Positions 1 through 7,485 of a stretch of DNA of 64,000 nucleotides are shown here, piece by piece. The notes under the pieces were generated by a model. That model worked only from the letters and a program-made list of their open reading frames with translations, was not told the origin of the DNA and searched no databases. Numbering within the stretch: the stretch's first letter is position 1; each line of letters begins with the position of its first letter. A program made the position numbers and the translations under genes. Source of the stretch: JBGQOG01 sp052113705 (GTDB lineage: Bacteria; Pseudomonadota; Alphaproteobacteria; Rhodobacterales; Rhodobacteraceae); NCBI RefSeq assembly GCF_052113705.1, contig NZ_JBGQOG010000007.1:1-64000 (forward strand), given 5' to 3'.

Positions 1-275
1 GAGGCTGCAAAAAGCGAGCAGACCGACACACCTACATCCGGCGCACCTTGCACGCGCGTTTCCACACAGCCTCGGCCCATTGCCGCCGGTGGAGCCTCGC
101 CCCTGCCGCAAGACGACATTCACCGAAGCGGTCATTGGAACGTTGCGCAGCATTCCGAGAGGACGAGCGGCCGCGTTGCGGACGAGGACAAAGCGGCCAT
201 TCAGCGTAAGGGAGGGGATTGCTGTGATCGCGATGATCCTATGGGCGATCGTGCGGCTGAAGTCGCGGCGATAGC
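1..275. other. Window edge, no gene recognised
   Basis: The only open frame here (positions 80-274, plus strand, 64 codons) is rich in Arg and Pro, has no convincing ribosome binding site and resembles no family I know. It may be the edge of an element cut by the window. I see no RNA gene or repeat. Confidence 0.4.
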
Positions 276-755
276 TCAAGGGGTAATCGATTGGTCCTCA
301 GGGGCAATTTCGGCGAGGACGGCATAATCAAGCGCATGGGTGTTCTGGCGCAAGTGCCGCTCGAAGTCCTCAAGCGTGACATGGTTTTCTTCGCCTGTCC
401 CACCAAAGAGGCTTTCTATGAAGATCGCAGCATACTCACCGCCTCGATCATAGGTGACGCCGTTGATCTCCAGAAATACCGCCATCCCCATCAGTGCCGT
501 GCGCTTATTGCCGTCAAGATAGGCGTGGGCGGTCGTGAGGCCGTGCCATAGCACAGCTGCTGCGCGCAGCAAGTCCGTATCCGGCATGTAAGCGATATGG
601 TTCTGAACCCGCCCAAGGGTCGCGTCCACACCCACGATCTTCTGATCGTTGAAACCAGCATTCCCACCATACAAGCGGATTTGCTCATCATGGATCTCAT
701 GGATGTCGTCATTTGTGAGGATTTGCAGTTCCTCGGGCAAGGTGAAGTATTTCAT
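276..755 (-). CDS. doc: Doc-type (Fic fold) toxin of a type II toxin-antitoxin pair
   Basis: This 159-residue protein carries the Doc version of the Fic active site, HAYLDGNKR at residues 77-85, where His is the catalytic base and Asp replaces the Glu of classical AMPylating Fic proteins. Doc proteins of phage P1 phosphorylate elongation factor Tu and stop translation, so a growth-inhibiting role is expected. The N-terminal half (IHDEQIRLYGG) matches the helical start of the family. It is somewhat longer than P1 Doc (126 residues), with the extra length mostly C-terminal. Its ATG overlaps the stop of the upstream small gene by four bases (positions 752-755), so the two are translationally coupled in the antitoxin-first order usual for such pairs. 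The family call is firm. The target is inferred from the family. Confidence 0.85.
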   Translation of the reverse strand: MKYFTLPEELQILTNDDIHEIHDEQIRLYGGNAGFNDQKIVGVDATLGRVQNHIAYMPDTDLLRAAAVLWHGLTTAHAYLDGNKRTALMGMAVFLEINGVTYDRGGEYAAIFIESLFGGTGEENHVTLEDFERHLRQNTHALDYAVLAEIAPEDQSITP

Positions 756-979
756 GCAAGCCGTTTAAAGCTCAAATCTAGTTGCTTGAGCATGCGCTTG
801 CGCGACTCTTGAACGGAAAGGCGCTTTCCGGTGCTCTCAATGACCTGCTCCATCCGCTCCACGCGTGACACGGTAGAGCTTGTCGTTACAAACTTGCCGG
901 ATTTAGCATCCCTAAGAACCTTGGTGTTCACTTTGACCTGGCTGCCGGTCTGGAAGCCCATATTGTTCTTCTTGTGCAT
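752..979 (-). CDS. Small partner of the Doc toxin, probable antitoxin
   Basis: A 75-residue basic protein precedes doc and overlaps it by four bases, the position where an antitoxin such as Phd is normally found. I do not recognise a Phd/YefM N-terminal fold. The visible features are a short segment reading RDAKSGKFV near residues 23-31, which resembles motifs in small putative antitoxins, and a Lys/Arg-rich helical C-terminus that could contact the toxin. An internal ATG at 961 (start MGFQTG) is a plausible alternative start. A sigma70-like promoter lies just upstream. The assignment as antitoxin rests mainly on position and size. Confidence 0.6.
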   Translation of the reverse strand: MHKKNNMGFQTGSQVKVNTKVLRDAKSGKFVTTSSTVSRVERMEQVIESTGKRLSVQESRKRMLKQLDLSFKRLA

Positions 980-1005
980 GGCGTGTCTCGTGGTTTGTGA
1001 CCCTT

Positions 1006-1033
1006 GTTATACACTAACTCGGCGCGTTCTCAA
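1006..1033 (-). promoter_or_regulatory. Sigma70-like promoter of the toxin-antitoxin pair
   Basis: Read on the minus strand, TTGAGA (1033-1028) and TATAAC (1011-1006) are separated by 16 bases and lie 27 bases before the ATG of the small partner gene. Both hexamers are close to the sigma70 consensus. The transcript would have a very short leader. Confidence 0.5.
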
Positions 1034-1766
1034 CCGTGGCGCGCTACCGCACGGTCCTTAAACTGTCCATTTCCAGCTATGCGCTACACGGTTGTATGAT
1101 CCGCAAGAACAGTGTCAGGAAGTTCAGATCGCGCCATGCGCCTTCCCGGCATCGTATCCGCGCGCGTAGCCTTCGCGCCAGTCGTCCGCGTCGAGAGGTT
1201 CGCCGTTCACTTCGGCGGTGAAAGCCCTGCCCCATAAGCTTTGAAAGAATGCTCGGCGCCCATCACAGAGACCGGCCAGACGCCCCCGATCTTGCCCAGC
1301 ACGTTCTGGGGCAGGGACTTCAGGTCATAATGGTCGCGGTCAAGGTGCGTCAGCGCTTCGACCAGCGAGTCATAGCGGTTGACCGCTGTGGCTCTGTGCC
1401 GCCTCGCGGCGGCGCAGAACGAACCTCTACCTTCGTCCGCTCCGAATGTCGGCTTCCACCTTTGCTGAGCGATCGGATCGTCTCTGCCGCGAACTTCCGC
1501 TTCCCGCCCTTCGCGCCACATGCTGCAGACCGCTAGAATGTCGCTGAAAGGCGCGAACGGGCGCGGCATCAGACCACCTACAGTGGCTTTGGCATCTGCC
1601 GACATAACATCATGCCGACCTGTTGCTGCAGGGCACAGCGCTCGCCCCAGCCATGGTCGCGAAGGTCGGGAAGCTGCCCGAACCTCGCGCACAGGCTGGA
1701 ACGGCTATTCAGACGTCCCCGCCTCTGGCCCGAGCCCATTCTCCGGGCGCGGGCCAAGGTCCAATC
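1034..1766. other. Gap with no intact gene; possible decayed coding remnants
   Basis: About 730 bases contain several overlapping open frames on both strands, none with a convincing start signal or a family I recognise. The minus-strand frame 1692-1207 becomes protein-like only in its last 55 codons (Leu/Asp/His-rich segment ending near 1210). It may be the tail of a degraded gene. The neighbouring frameshifted isomerase suggests this whole interval is decaying. Confidence 0.35.
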
Positions 1767-2316
1767 TCAGCGCTTCGGCCAATTCTGATCGATATAGCGC
1801 TGCATTTCGGCGCGCATGAATTTGCCCGACTGATCGGCCTTGTCTTCCCAGGCAAAGACACAGGCGGTCATGATGCCGTCAAAGCCAATCTCGGCCAGCG
1901 TGCCGAAGAAATCGTCCCAGGGCACTTCACCCTGACCGATGTTCAGGTGCTGATGCACCCGCGCCTGCGTGCCCGGCGGGTTCAGGATATAACGCAGCCC
2001 CGAGCTGGCCTTGTGGTTGAACGTATCGCCGACATGCACATGCGCCAGCACATCCTTGGCCTCGCGCAGCATCGCCTTGGTGTCATCGCCGAAATAGAAG
2101 GTATGCGGCGCGCAATAGAGGAATTTCACATTCTTGGAATTCACCGTGCGGATGATGTCGAGCGCCGGTTGCAGCGTCTCGCACCAATCCTCGGGGGTGG
2201 GGTTCGACGTTCAACTGGATCCCCTCGCGCTCGAAAATCGGCACCAGCTCTTCCATCGAGCGCCACCAGGCATCCGCGTCTTGCCGGAAACGCAGGGCTC
2301 GCAAGGCGCCACCCAT
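1767..2316 (-). pseudogene. Sugar phosphate isomerase/epimerase remnant, frameshifted and 5'-truncated
   Basis: Two minus-strand frames join into one TIM-barrel isomerase (xylose isomerase-like AP-endonuclease-2 fold, as in IolE/IolI relatives). The 5' piece contains WWRSMEELVPIFEREG and ends in LNVEPHP. The 3' piece carries SKNVKFLYCAPHTFYFG, the metal-site region VHVGDTFNH and the C-terminal end QRYIDQNWPKR. The frame is broken by one extra base in a run of five G (2193-2197, plus strand). Removing one base restores HP-EDWCETLQ. The N-terminal third of the barrel is missing, so this is not merely a sequencing slip. I infer loss of function, perhaps after insertion of the neighbouring accessory genes. 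Confidence 0.7.
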
Positions 2317-2469
2317 CCTGACAAGACCCCGCCCATCACAAATGCAGACCGACGCCCTCCGGTCACGGCGCCACGGCAACCGGCGCGGAGCAGCTTTGCC
2401 GCAACACCGCCGCTGTCGTCCTCCCGTTCAGCCCCTGCGATGCCAGAGGCGACCTCAACTCGCCGGCAC

Positions 2470-2496
2470 AAAGGCCGCCCGAAACGGGCGGCCTTT
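2470..2496 (-). terminator. Rho-independent terminator after the spike-like cluster
   Basis: A perfect 12-bp inverted repeat, AAAGGCCGCCCG and its complement, with a three-base loop lies 27 bases beyond the stop of the last minus-strand gene of the cluster. The A/T ends make it potentially bidirectional. Confidence 0.75.
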
Positions 2497-2522
2497 CGGC
2501 GCGCGCGACGGGCAACGGCGGA

Positions 2523-2795
2523 TCAGACGTCAACACCGGCGAATCTGTGCTGCGGTGTGGCAGGCAGGATCCCCCACCCGGTGAGAGGCGACAGATCCAC
2601 CGCCTCCCGCGCCAGAAGATCCACGTGATACCCCGACACCAGCGCCACCACCGGCGGCCCCTCAGCACCGGTCTCGCCACTGGTCTCGGTCGGAAATACC
2701 TGCACCAGCGTGCAGGCCGTATCCGCCCAATAGGCGCTGAGCGGCAGTTCGGCTTCCACGGCATCTGCGAACTTCAGACGAAGGATCTGCATCAT
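2523..2795 (-). CDS. Hypothetical protein of the spike-like cluster
   Basis: This 90-residue acidic protein is not recognised. It starts MMQILRLKFADAVEAEL and has an all-beta look with hydrophobic strands (PPVVALVSGYHVDLLA). Its start overlaps the stop of the 385-residue fibre-like protein by four bases (2792-2795), and a strong terminator follows, so it is the last gene of a four-gene minus-strand operon. A phage-structural or accessory role is inferred from position only. Confidence 0.6.
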   Translation of the reverse strand: MMQILRLKFADAVEAELPLSAYWADTACTLVQVFPTETSGETGAEGPPVVALVSGYHVDLLAREAVDLSPLTGWGILPATPQHRFAGVDV

Positions 2796-3949
2796 ACGGT
2801 CCCCAATGCGGTCAGGGCGGCGTCGGAAACCAGCGCGGGATAGAGGAGGACAGATTTCAGCCGCAGCCGCGCCGGTATCTGACTGGCGAGGGAGCCACCG
2901 ATCCGCAGGATCGTCGGCGGCACGAAGTCGACCGATGTGTCATCTGCCCCCACCGAGGCATTGAGCACATACCGGAACACATTCGGCCCCACGCGCATGG
3001 CCGCCGCGAATGGCGTGCCCGGCGTATAGGCGGTGAACGTCGAGGCTTGTGACACGCCGCCGGCGAAAGCCTGCGCCCCCAGACCAGAGCCCGTGCTGTT
3101 GAGCACGATGATCTGCCGGTTGTCATAGGCGCCGCTGTCGAAGTTCGCCACAATGCCCGAGACACCGGCGGTGCCAAACACCGTGCCCTTCACCGCAATG
3201 GTAAAGCCCGCCGCAAGCCCGAGGGGCGTCACATCGAGGCTGCAGATGTCAGCCGCCCGGGTGACGGTGGTGCCGGAGGTGGGGATATAGCTGGTGGCGG
3301 TGGTGCCGGTCTCCAGCTGCATCGCATAGGCGGTCATGGTCTCACCGACGGTTGCGCTGTTCGGGCCCATCCCCCAACTCAGCGTCACCGCCGCGGTCAC
3401 CCGATAGGTCACCGACACCGAATACCGGCCTCCGCCCAAAGCGCGGTTGGTCACGCCGCTGACCGTGCCGCCGCTGACGGTGCCCGAAACCGCCAAAGCG
3501 CCGGGGGCGCCCGACACCTTGATGCTGGTGGCCGGGCTGGCCAGCGAGACCTGCAAAGCGATCTGCGCCGATGTCCCCGAGGCGTACCACGCGGTGACCG
3601 TGTAATCGGTGGCACCGGCATGGAGGACACCCGCGGCTTGCGCCCGGTCAGACGCGCTGCCGGTGCTGGCCACCAACAGGCCCGGAAACACACCAAATGC
3701 CGCGTCCGTCTTGTTGGTCAACGTCGCGGACTGGTTCGTCCAGTTGGCACTGCTCGCCGCTGATCTGGTGATCAGATTGGTCGCCGCCGCCTCGATCAAC
3801 AGGGCCGCCGTTCCCTCGGACCAATCGATCCGCGCGGTATCGATTGCCGCAGTGGCGATCTGCCCGGCGGCATTGACATAGGTGCCCGTCGTGCTGCGTT
3901 GGCTGGTCAGGATCGAGGTCAGCGGCTTGAGCGTCGGATTATACCCCAT
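2792..3949 (-). CDS. Phage/GTA head-spike-fibre-like protein
   Basis: This 385-residue, Ala/Thr/Gly/Ser-rich protein lacks a signal peptide and is built of beta strands. The segment around residues 66-230 (SSANWTNQSATLTN, then YTVTAWYASGTS, then AYAMQLETGTTATSYIPTSG) is the pattern of the carbohydrate-binding jelly roll found in many phage tail or head-fibre proteins. The motif LETGTTATSYIPTSGTTVTRAAD is typical of them. The last 140 residues look like a second concanavalin-like lectin domain. The stop/start overlaps on both sides show operon coupling. I infer a surface fibre that binds cell-envelope polysaccharide. The family resemblance is strong but the particle it belongs to is not in the window. 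Confidence 0.65.
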   Translation of the reverse strand: MGYNPTLKPLTSILTSQRSTTGTYVNAAGQIATAAIDTARIDWSEGTAALLIEAAATNLITRSAASSANWTNQSATLTNKTDAAFGVFPGLLVASTGSASDRAQAAGVLHAGATDYTVTAWYASGTSAQIALQVSLASPATSIKVSGAPGALAVSGTVSGGTVSGVTNRALGGGRYSVSVTYRVTAAVTLSWGMGPNSATVGETMTAYAMQLETGTTATSYIPTSGTTVTRAADICSLDVTPLGLAAGFTIAVKGTVFGTAGVSGIVANFDSGAYDNRQIIVLNSTGSGLGAQAFAGGVSQASTFTAYTPGTPFAAAMRVGPNVFRYVLNASVGADDTSVDFVPPTILRIGGSLASQIPARLRLKSVLLYPALVSDAALTALGTV

Positions 3950-4173
3950 CAGGCACTCCCATATGTCGCAACGGAAAAATCAAGGGCCAGAGCAGGCCGC
4001 AGCCCTCCGGCCTCATAGCGGATCGACCAGGCCCCCAAATCGCTGGCAAAGATCCGGCGCCCGGGGTCCAGCACCAAGGAAGGCGCCACCCCGCCCTGCA
4101 GGTAGCGGCCGGGTGACATCCGCGCGCCCCCGCCCGCAGTCAGGCCGAGACCCAGGCCCAGCATCAGACCCAT
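3949..4173 (-). CDS. Small hypothetical protein of the spike-like cluster
   Basis: This 74-residue protein begins with a Gly/Leu-rich stretch (MGLMLGLGLGLTAGGG) followed by a short beta-rich segment. Its start overlaps the upstream spike-base-like gene by ten bases, and its stop abuts the start of the fibre gene. The Gly/Leu stretch could be a membrane-associating or assembly segment. I do not recognise the family. Confidence 0.55.
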   Translation of the reverse strand: MGLMLGLGLGLTAGGGARMSPGRYLQGGVAPSLVLDPGRRIFASDLGAWSIRYEAGGLRPALALDFSVATYGSA

Positions 4174-4421
4174 CCCACGACGGTGGCGGTGGTGCCCGTC
4201 GCCTCGACACCAATGGCAGAAAACTGCAACAGGTCGCCCGCAACCACCGGATAGGTCAGCACCACCCCCGCGGCATCACGCAGCGCGACGGTGCCATCGG
4301 TCAACACCTTCAGCACCCGCGGGCGGTTCGGCAAAGCCACCCCATTGGCCGGCACGATGGCAAAATGAAACTGCGCAGGGGCCTCCAGCCCACGGGCGAA
4401 TTTTGCATAGAGATCAGCCAT
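4164..4421 (-). CDS. Spike base protein-like, first gene of the cluster
   Basis: This is an 85-residue protein starting MADLYAKFARGLEAPAQFHF. The pattern of a short strand-rich core (VLKVLTDGTVALRDAAGVVLTYPVVAGDLLQF) followed by the ending VEATGTTATVVGWV matches small spike base proteins such as the one encoded by rcc01079 beside the Rhodobacter capsulatus gene transfer agent head spikes. A good Shine-Dalgarno (AAAGGAG, complement of 4431-4437) precedes the ATG. It is the first gene of the four-gene minus-strand set, and no capsid, terminase or portal gene accompanies it here. The resemblance is recalled from the family pattern, not computed. Confidence 0.6.
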   Translation of the reverse strand: MADLYAKFARGLEAPAQFHFAIVPANGVALPNRPRVLKVLTDGTVALRDAAGVVLTYPVVAGDLLQFSAIGVEATGTTATVVGWV

Positions 4422-4896
4422 GAGAGGCTCCTTTCAGATCATGAAACGACGAAGGCACAGACATCCTGCGTGACCGCCGGCAAAACCGGCGGCGCATCAA
4501 CCCGCCGCCCAGAGTGGCAAAAGCGCGCAAGGATCGCCCTAAGGCAGCGACCGCCGGAAATGCGTGAGGAGCAACATCCCCAAAACGCCGCCGCCACGGC
4601 AGACGCGTCCCGGGCGCCCTCGGGGCCAAGCGTCACCCGTCTGACGCGCGTCAAACCCGGCGCCCCGGACCACAGCCGGGCATGCAATCCGCTCGACGTT
4701 GCGGAACGGCAGTCAGCGGGGCGCCTCCAATGCAGCGAATGGTTAAGGATAGATTGAATACCGCATTCACACGGCACTAGGGAAAATCGCAAAATTCCAA
4801 TGTAGCAAGGGAATTTTGCGATTTTCATCCCCGAAATTAAGCGAAAATTTGTACCTGACAGGTAGAAGAACGCCATACCGTAATGAGGAGATGACG
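4422..4896. other. Intergenic region between divergent transcription units
   Basis: About 475 bases separate the spike-like cluster (minus) from the PAS chemoreceptor (plus). The left two thirds are GC-rich and show no gene. The last 150 bases become clearly A/T-rich and include a perfect 17-bp inverted repeat, described separately, so the receptor promoter is probably here. Confidence 0.6.
4782..4826. repeat. Perfect 17-bp inverted repeat upstream of the PAS chemoreceptor
   Basis: The arms GAAAATCGCAAAATTCC (4782-4798) and its exact complement (4810-4826) are separated by an 11-base loop. The element ends 70 bases before the receptor start. No T-tract follows in the reading direction of the gene, so it is more likely a regulatory site or a 5'-leader hairpin than a terminator. 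Confidence 0.8.
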
Positions 4897-6999
4897 ATGT
4901 TCCGCGCCTTTGCCCGCCACGCTGCACGCTCAGTTGACAGCAATTCGTCTCTCATCGCGGCATTGAATCGCGCGCAGGGGCTGATCTGGTTTGACCTCGA
5001 TGGCAAAATTCTGGACGCCAACGAAAACTTTCTCTCGGTGGTCGGATATCGTCTCGAGGAAATTCAGGGACAGATGCACCGGATCTTCGTGACACCTGAA
5101 TTCGCCAACAGCGCCGAATACAAACAGTTCTGGAATAAACTCTCCCGTGGAGAGGTCATTTCAGACACGTTTTCGCGCATTGGCAAGAATGGTAAAAAGG
5201 TGTGGATTGAAGCCTCTTATAATCCGGTCTTTGACGCCGAAGGCAAACCGGTCATGGTTGTCAAATTCGCGGTCGATGTGACGGCAGCCAAGGAAAAAGC
5301 CGCCGACGCCGCAGGCCAGCTGATGGCAATTTCGACAGCGCAGGCGGTGATCGAGTTTGATTTGCACGGCAAGATCCTGGCAGTCAACGATAATTTCTGC
5401 GCCACAATGGGATATTCCCCGACCGAATTGATCGGACAGCACCATAGCCTGTTCATGCCCAAAGATGTGATCGGCACCGCGGCCTATCGTGCATTCTGGG
5501 AAGAGCTGGGACAGGGCAAATATCAGGCTGGCGAATTCAGGCGCCTCAGCAAGACCGGTGCCATCCGCTGGCTTCAGGCGAATTACAGCCCCATTCTGGA
5601 TACGGCGGGCAAGGTCTATAAAGTCGTGAAATATGCGGTCGACATTACCGCGGATAAAAACCGCGCCGCAGAGAATGCGGGGCAAATGGCGGCCATTTCA
5701 AAAGTGCAGGCTGTCATCGAATTTGACCTTGAGGGGAAAATCCTCACGGCGAATGAAAATTTCTGCACCACCATGGGTTATTCGCTCGACGAAATCCGCG
5801 GTCAGCGGCATGCGATTTTTGTGGATCAGAAAGTCGCCCTTTCGGATGAGTACCGCACCTTCTGGGAAAACCTGCGCAAAGGTGAGTTCCAATCCGGCGA
5901 GTTCAGGCGTCTGGGGAAGGACGGACGCGAAGTGTGGATCAGGGGCAGCTACAACCCGATCCTTGACAGCGAAGGACGCCCATTCAAGGTTGTGAAATAC
6001 GCAACGGATTCCACCCCGCGTAAAACCGCCATTGACGTCATGCAGCTGGCCTTGTCCGAACTCGCCGACGGCAACCTGACGGCACAGATCACCACCGCAT
6101 TGGCGAGCGAATTCGACAGCCTGCGGCAGAATTTCAACATGGCAAGCGACAAGCTGAATGCCGTGATGATGGGGGTGGTCGATCATGCCGCCACCATCCA
6201 GAACGAAACCTCGGAAATCAGTCAGGCCTCCGACAATCTGAGCCGCCGGACCGAACAACAGGCGGCAACGCTCGAAGAAACCGCCGCCGCGATTGATCAG
6301 CTGACCGCATCGGTCCGCTCGGCCTCGGAGCTGAGCGCTCTGGCCAGCAAGATGGTTGCCGACGCCAAGCAAAGCGCCGAAAAAAGCGGCGTTGTGGTGC
6401 GCGATGCGGTGAAGGCGATGGATGAGATCGCCGACAGCTCGACCAAGATCTCCAAGATCACCAGCGTCATCGACGAAATTGCCTTCCAGACCAACCTTCT
6501 GGCGCTGAACGCGGGCGTTGAGGCGGCGCGGGCAGGCGAAGCGGGGCGCGGGTTTGCGGTGGTTGCTTCGGAGGTGCGGGCGCTGGCACAGCGGTCGTCC
6601 GACGCTGCGCGCGAGATTGCAGCGCTGATTTCGGCCTCCTCCAGTCAGGTGTCGCGCGGGGTCGGTCTCGTGGGTCAGGCCGGGCGGGCGCTGCAAGAGA
6701 TCGACGCGGCGGTTTCGGAAATCCATCTGCGAGTCACCGAAATCGCAACATCCTCGCAGGAACAGGCATCCGGCCTTGCCGAGATCAACCTCGCGGTCAA
6801 CCAGCTCGATCAGGTCACGCAACAAAACGCGGCCATGTTTGAGGAAACCAATGCCGCGACCGGCAACCTGACGCGCGAGGCGGTCGAGCTGGCGCAAAGC
6901 ACGGCAGTGTTCACGACCGGGCTGTCAGGCAGCGGCGCCGTCGGGTATCCCGGAGTGGCAAACCGCGCCCCCAGAGCACGGCTGCGCGCTGCAGGCTGA
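4897..6999 (+). CDS. Soluble methyl-accepting chemotaxis protein with three PAS domains
   Basis: A 700-residue cytoplasmic chemoreceptor with no transmembrane segment. Three PAS domains lie in tandem at about residues 18-133, 141-254 and 263-376, each with the pattern xFDLxGKILxxNxNF at the start and a PAC-like VKFAVDVT/VKYAVDIT end. A HAMP-like linker (LADGNLTAQITTALASEFDSLR) leads into the methyl-accepting helical hairpin. The conserved tip that contacts CheA and CheW, IAFQTNLLALNAGVEAARAGE, lies around residues 528-548. GAGGAG at 4885-4890 is correctly spaced for the ATG at 4897. The longer frame would start inside the upstream inverted repeat. It likely senses an intracellular redox, ligand or energy state; no PAS cofactor can be assigned. 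It lacks the C-terminal WEDF tail of the two receptors near 58000-61000. Confidence 0.92.
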   Translation: MFRAFARHAARSVDSNSSLIAALNRAQGLIWFDLDGKILDANENFLSVVGYRLEEIQGQMHRIFVTPEFANSAEYKQFWNKLSRGEVISDTFSRIGKNGKKVWIEASYNPVFDAEGKPVMVVKFAVDVTAAKEKAADAAGQLMAISTAQAVIEFDLHGKILAVNDNFCATMGYSPTELIGQHHSLFMPKDVIGTAAYRAFWEELGQGKYQAGEFRRLSKTGAIRWLQANYSPILDTAGKVYKVVKYAVDITADKNRAAENAGQMAAISKVQAVIEFDLEGKILTANENFCTTMGYSLDEIRGQRHAIFVDQKVALSDEYRTFWENLRKGEFQSGEFRRLGKDGREVWIRGSYNPILDSEGRPFKVVKYATDSTPRKTAIDVMQLALSELADGNLTAQITTALASEFDSLRQNFNMASDKLNAVMMGVVDHAATIQNETSEISQASDNLSRRTEQQAATLEETAAAIDQLTASVRSASELSALASKMVADAKQSAEKSGVVVRDAVKAMDEIADSSTKISKITSVIDEIAFQTNLLALNAGVEAARAGEAGRGFAVVASEVRALAQRSSDAAREIAALISASSSQVSRGVGLVGQAGRALQEIDAAVSEIHLRVTEIATSSQEQASGLAEINLAVNQLDQVTQQNAAMFEETNAATGNLTREAVELAQSTAVFTTGLSGSGAVGYPGVANRAPRARLRAAG

Positions 7000-7485
7000 C
7001 CCGCTCCGGCGGGCGGGATTGCCACCGGCCCTCCCACCCGCCACAAACCCTCCCCCGCATGCCGTGCCCCGGCGCGGCCCTCTTCAACGCACCGCGCAGG
7101 CTCAGTACAGGGCCGCACGGTGCTTTGCCATGCCCCGCCCACGGCCCTTCGCGACAGGGCTCTGCGCCCTGCCCGCCCCGCGATGTCCCGCCGCCCCGCC
7201 ACAGCGGCAGGGCGTGCGCCCTGCGCCACCCTCTCTGCCGCATCCGCCCCCATGCCGCCACAGGCCATCCGCACCAACATGATGGCCACAAAATCGGCCC
7301 GAAAAGGGCATATCTTTGGCCCGGAACAGGTGAAATACGCAGGATGCGGCACGGTCACAGGCTGGCACCGGGCGAATGAACGACAGGGGGCGACAATGTG
7401 CTTTTCGTTTGACCCTGCAAGTTGGTTCGGTTTCATAGCCTCATGCTGCGGCGCGACAACATCAGAAGACGGGATCAGGTGACAC
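7000..7485. other. Intergenic region, no gene seen
   Basis: Roughly 486 GC-rich bases lie between the receptor and the UDP-sugar genes. Several Arg/Pro-rich frames occur on both strands, but none has a start signal or recognisable content. The promoter of the following two-gene operon is expected in the less GC-rich last 150 bases. AGGTGA at 7475-7480 is its ribosome binding site. Confidence 0.5.

Noticed and set aside
1207..1692. Minus-strand frame of 161 codons as an intact gene
   Set aside because: No ribosome binding site and a low-complexity first half. Only the last third looks protein-like, so it is noted as a possible remnant, not a gene.
5698..6897. Minus-strand frame of 399 codons opposite the PAS chemoreceptor
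   Set aside because: It is a GC-driven antisense frame. The plus-strand product matches a well-known family over its full length.
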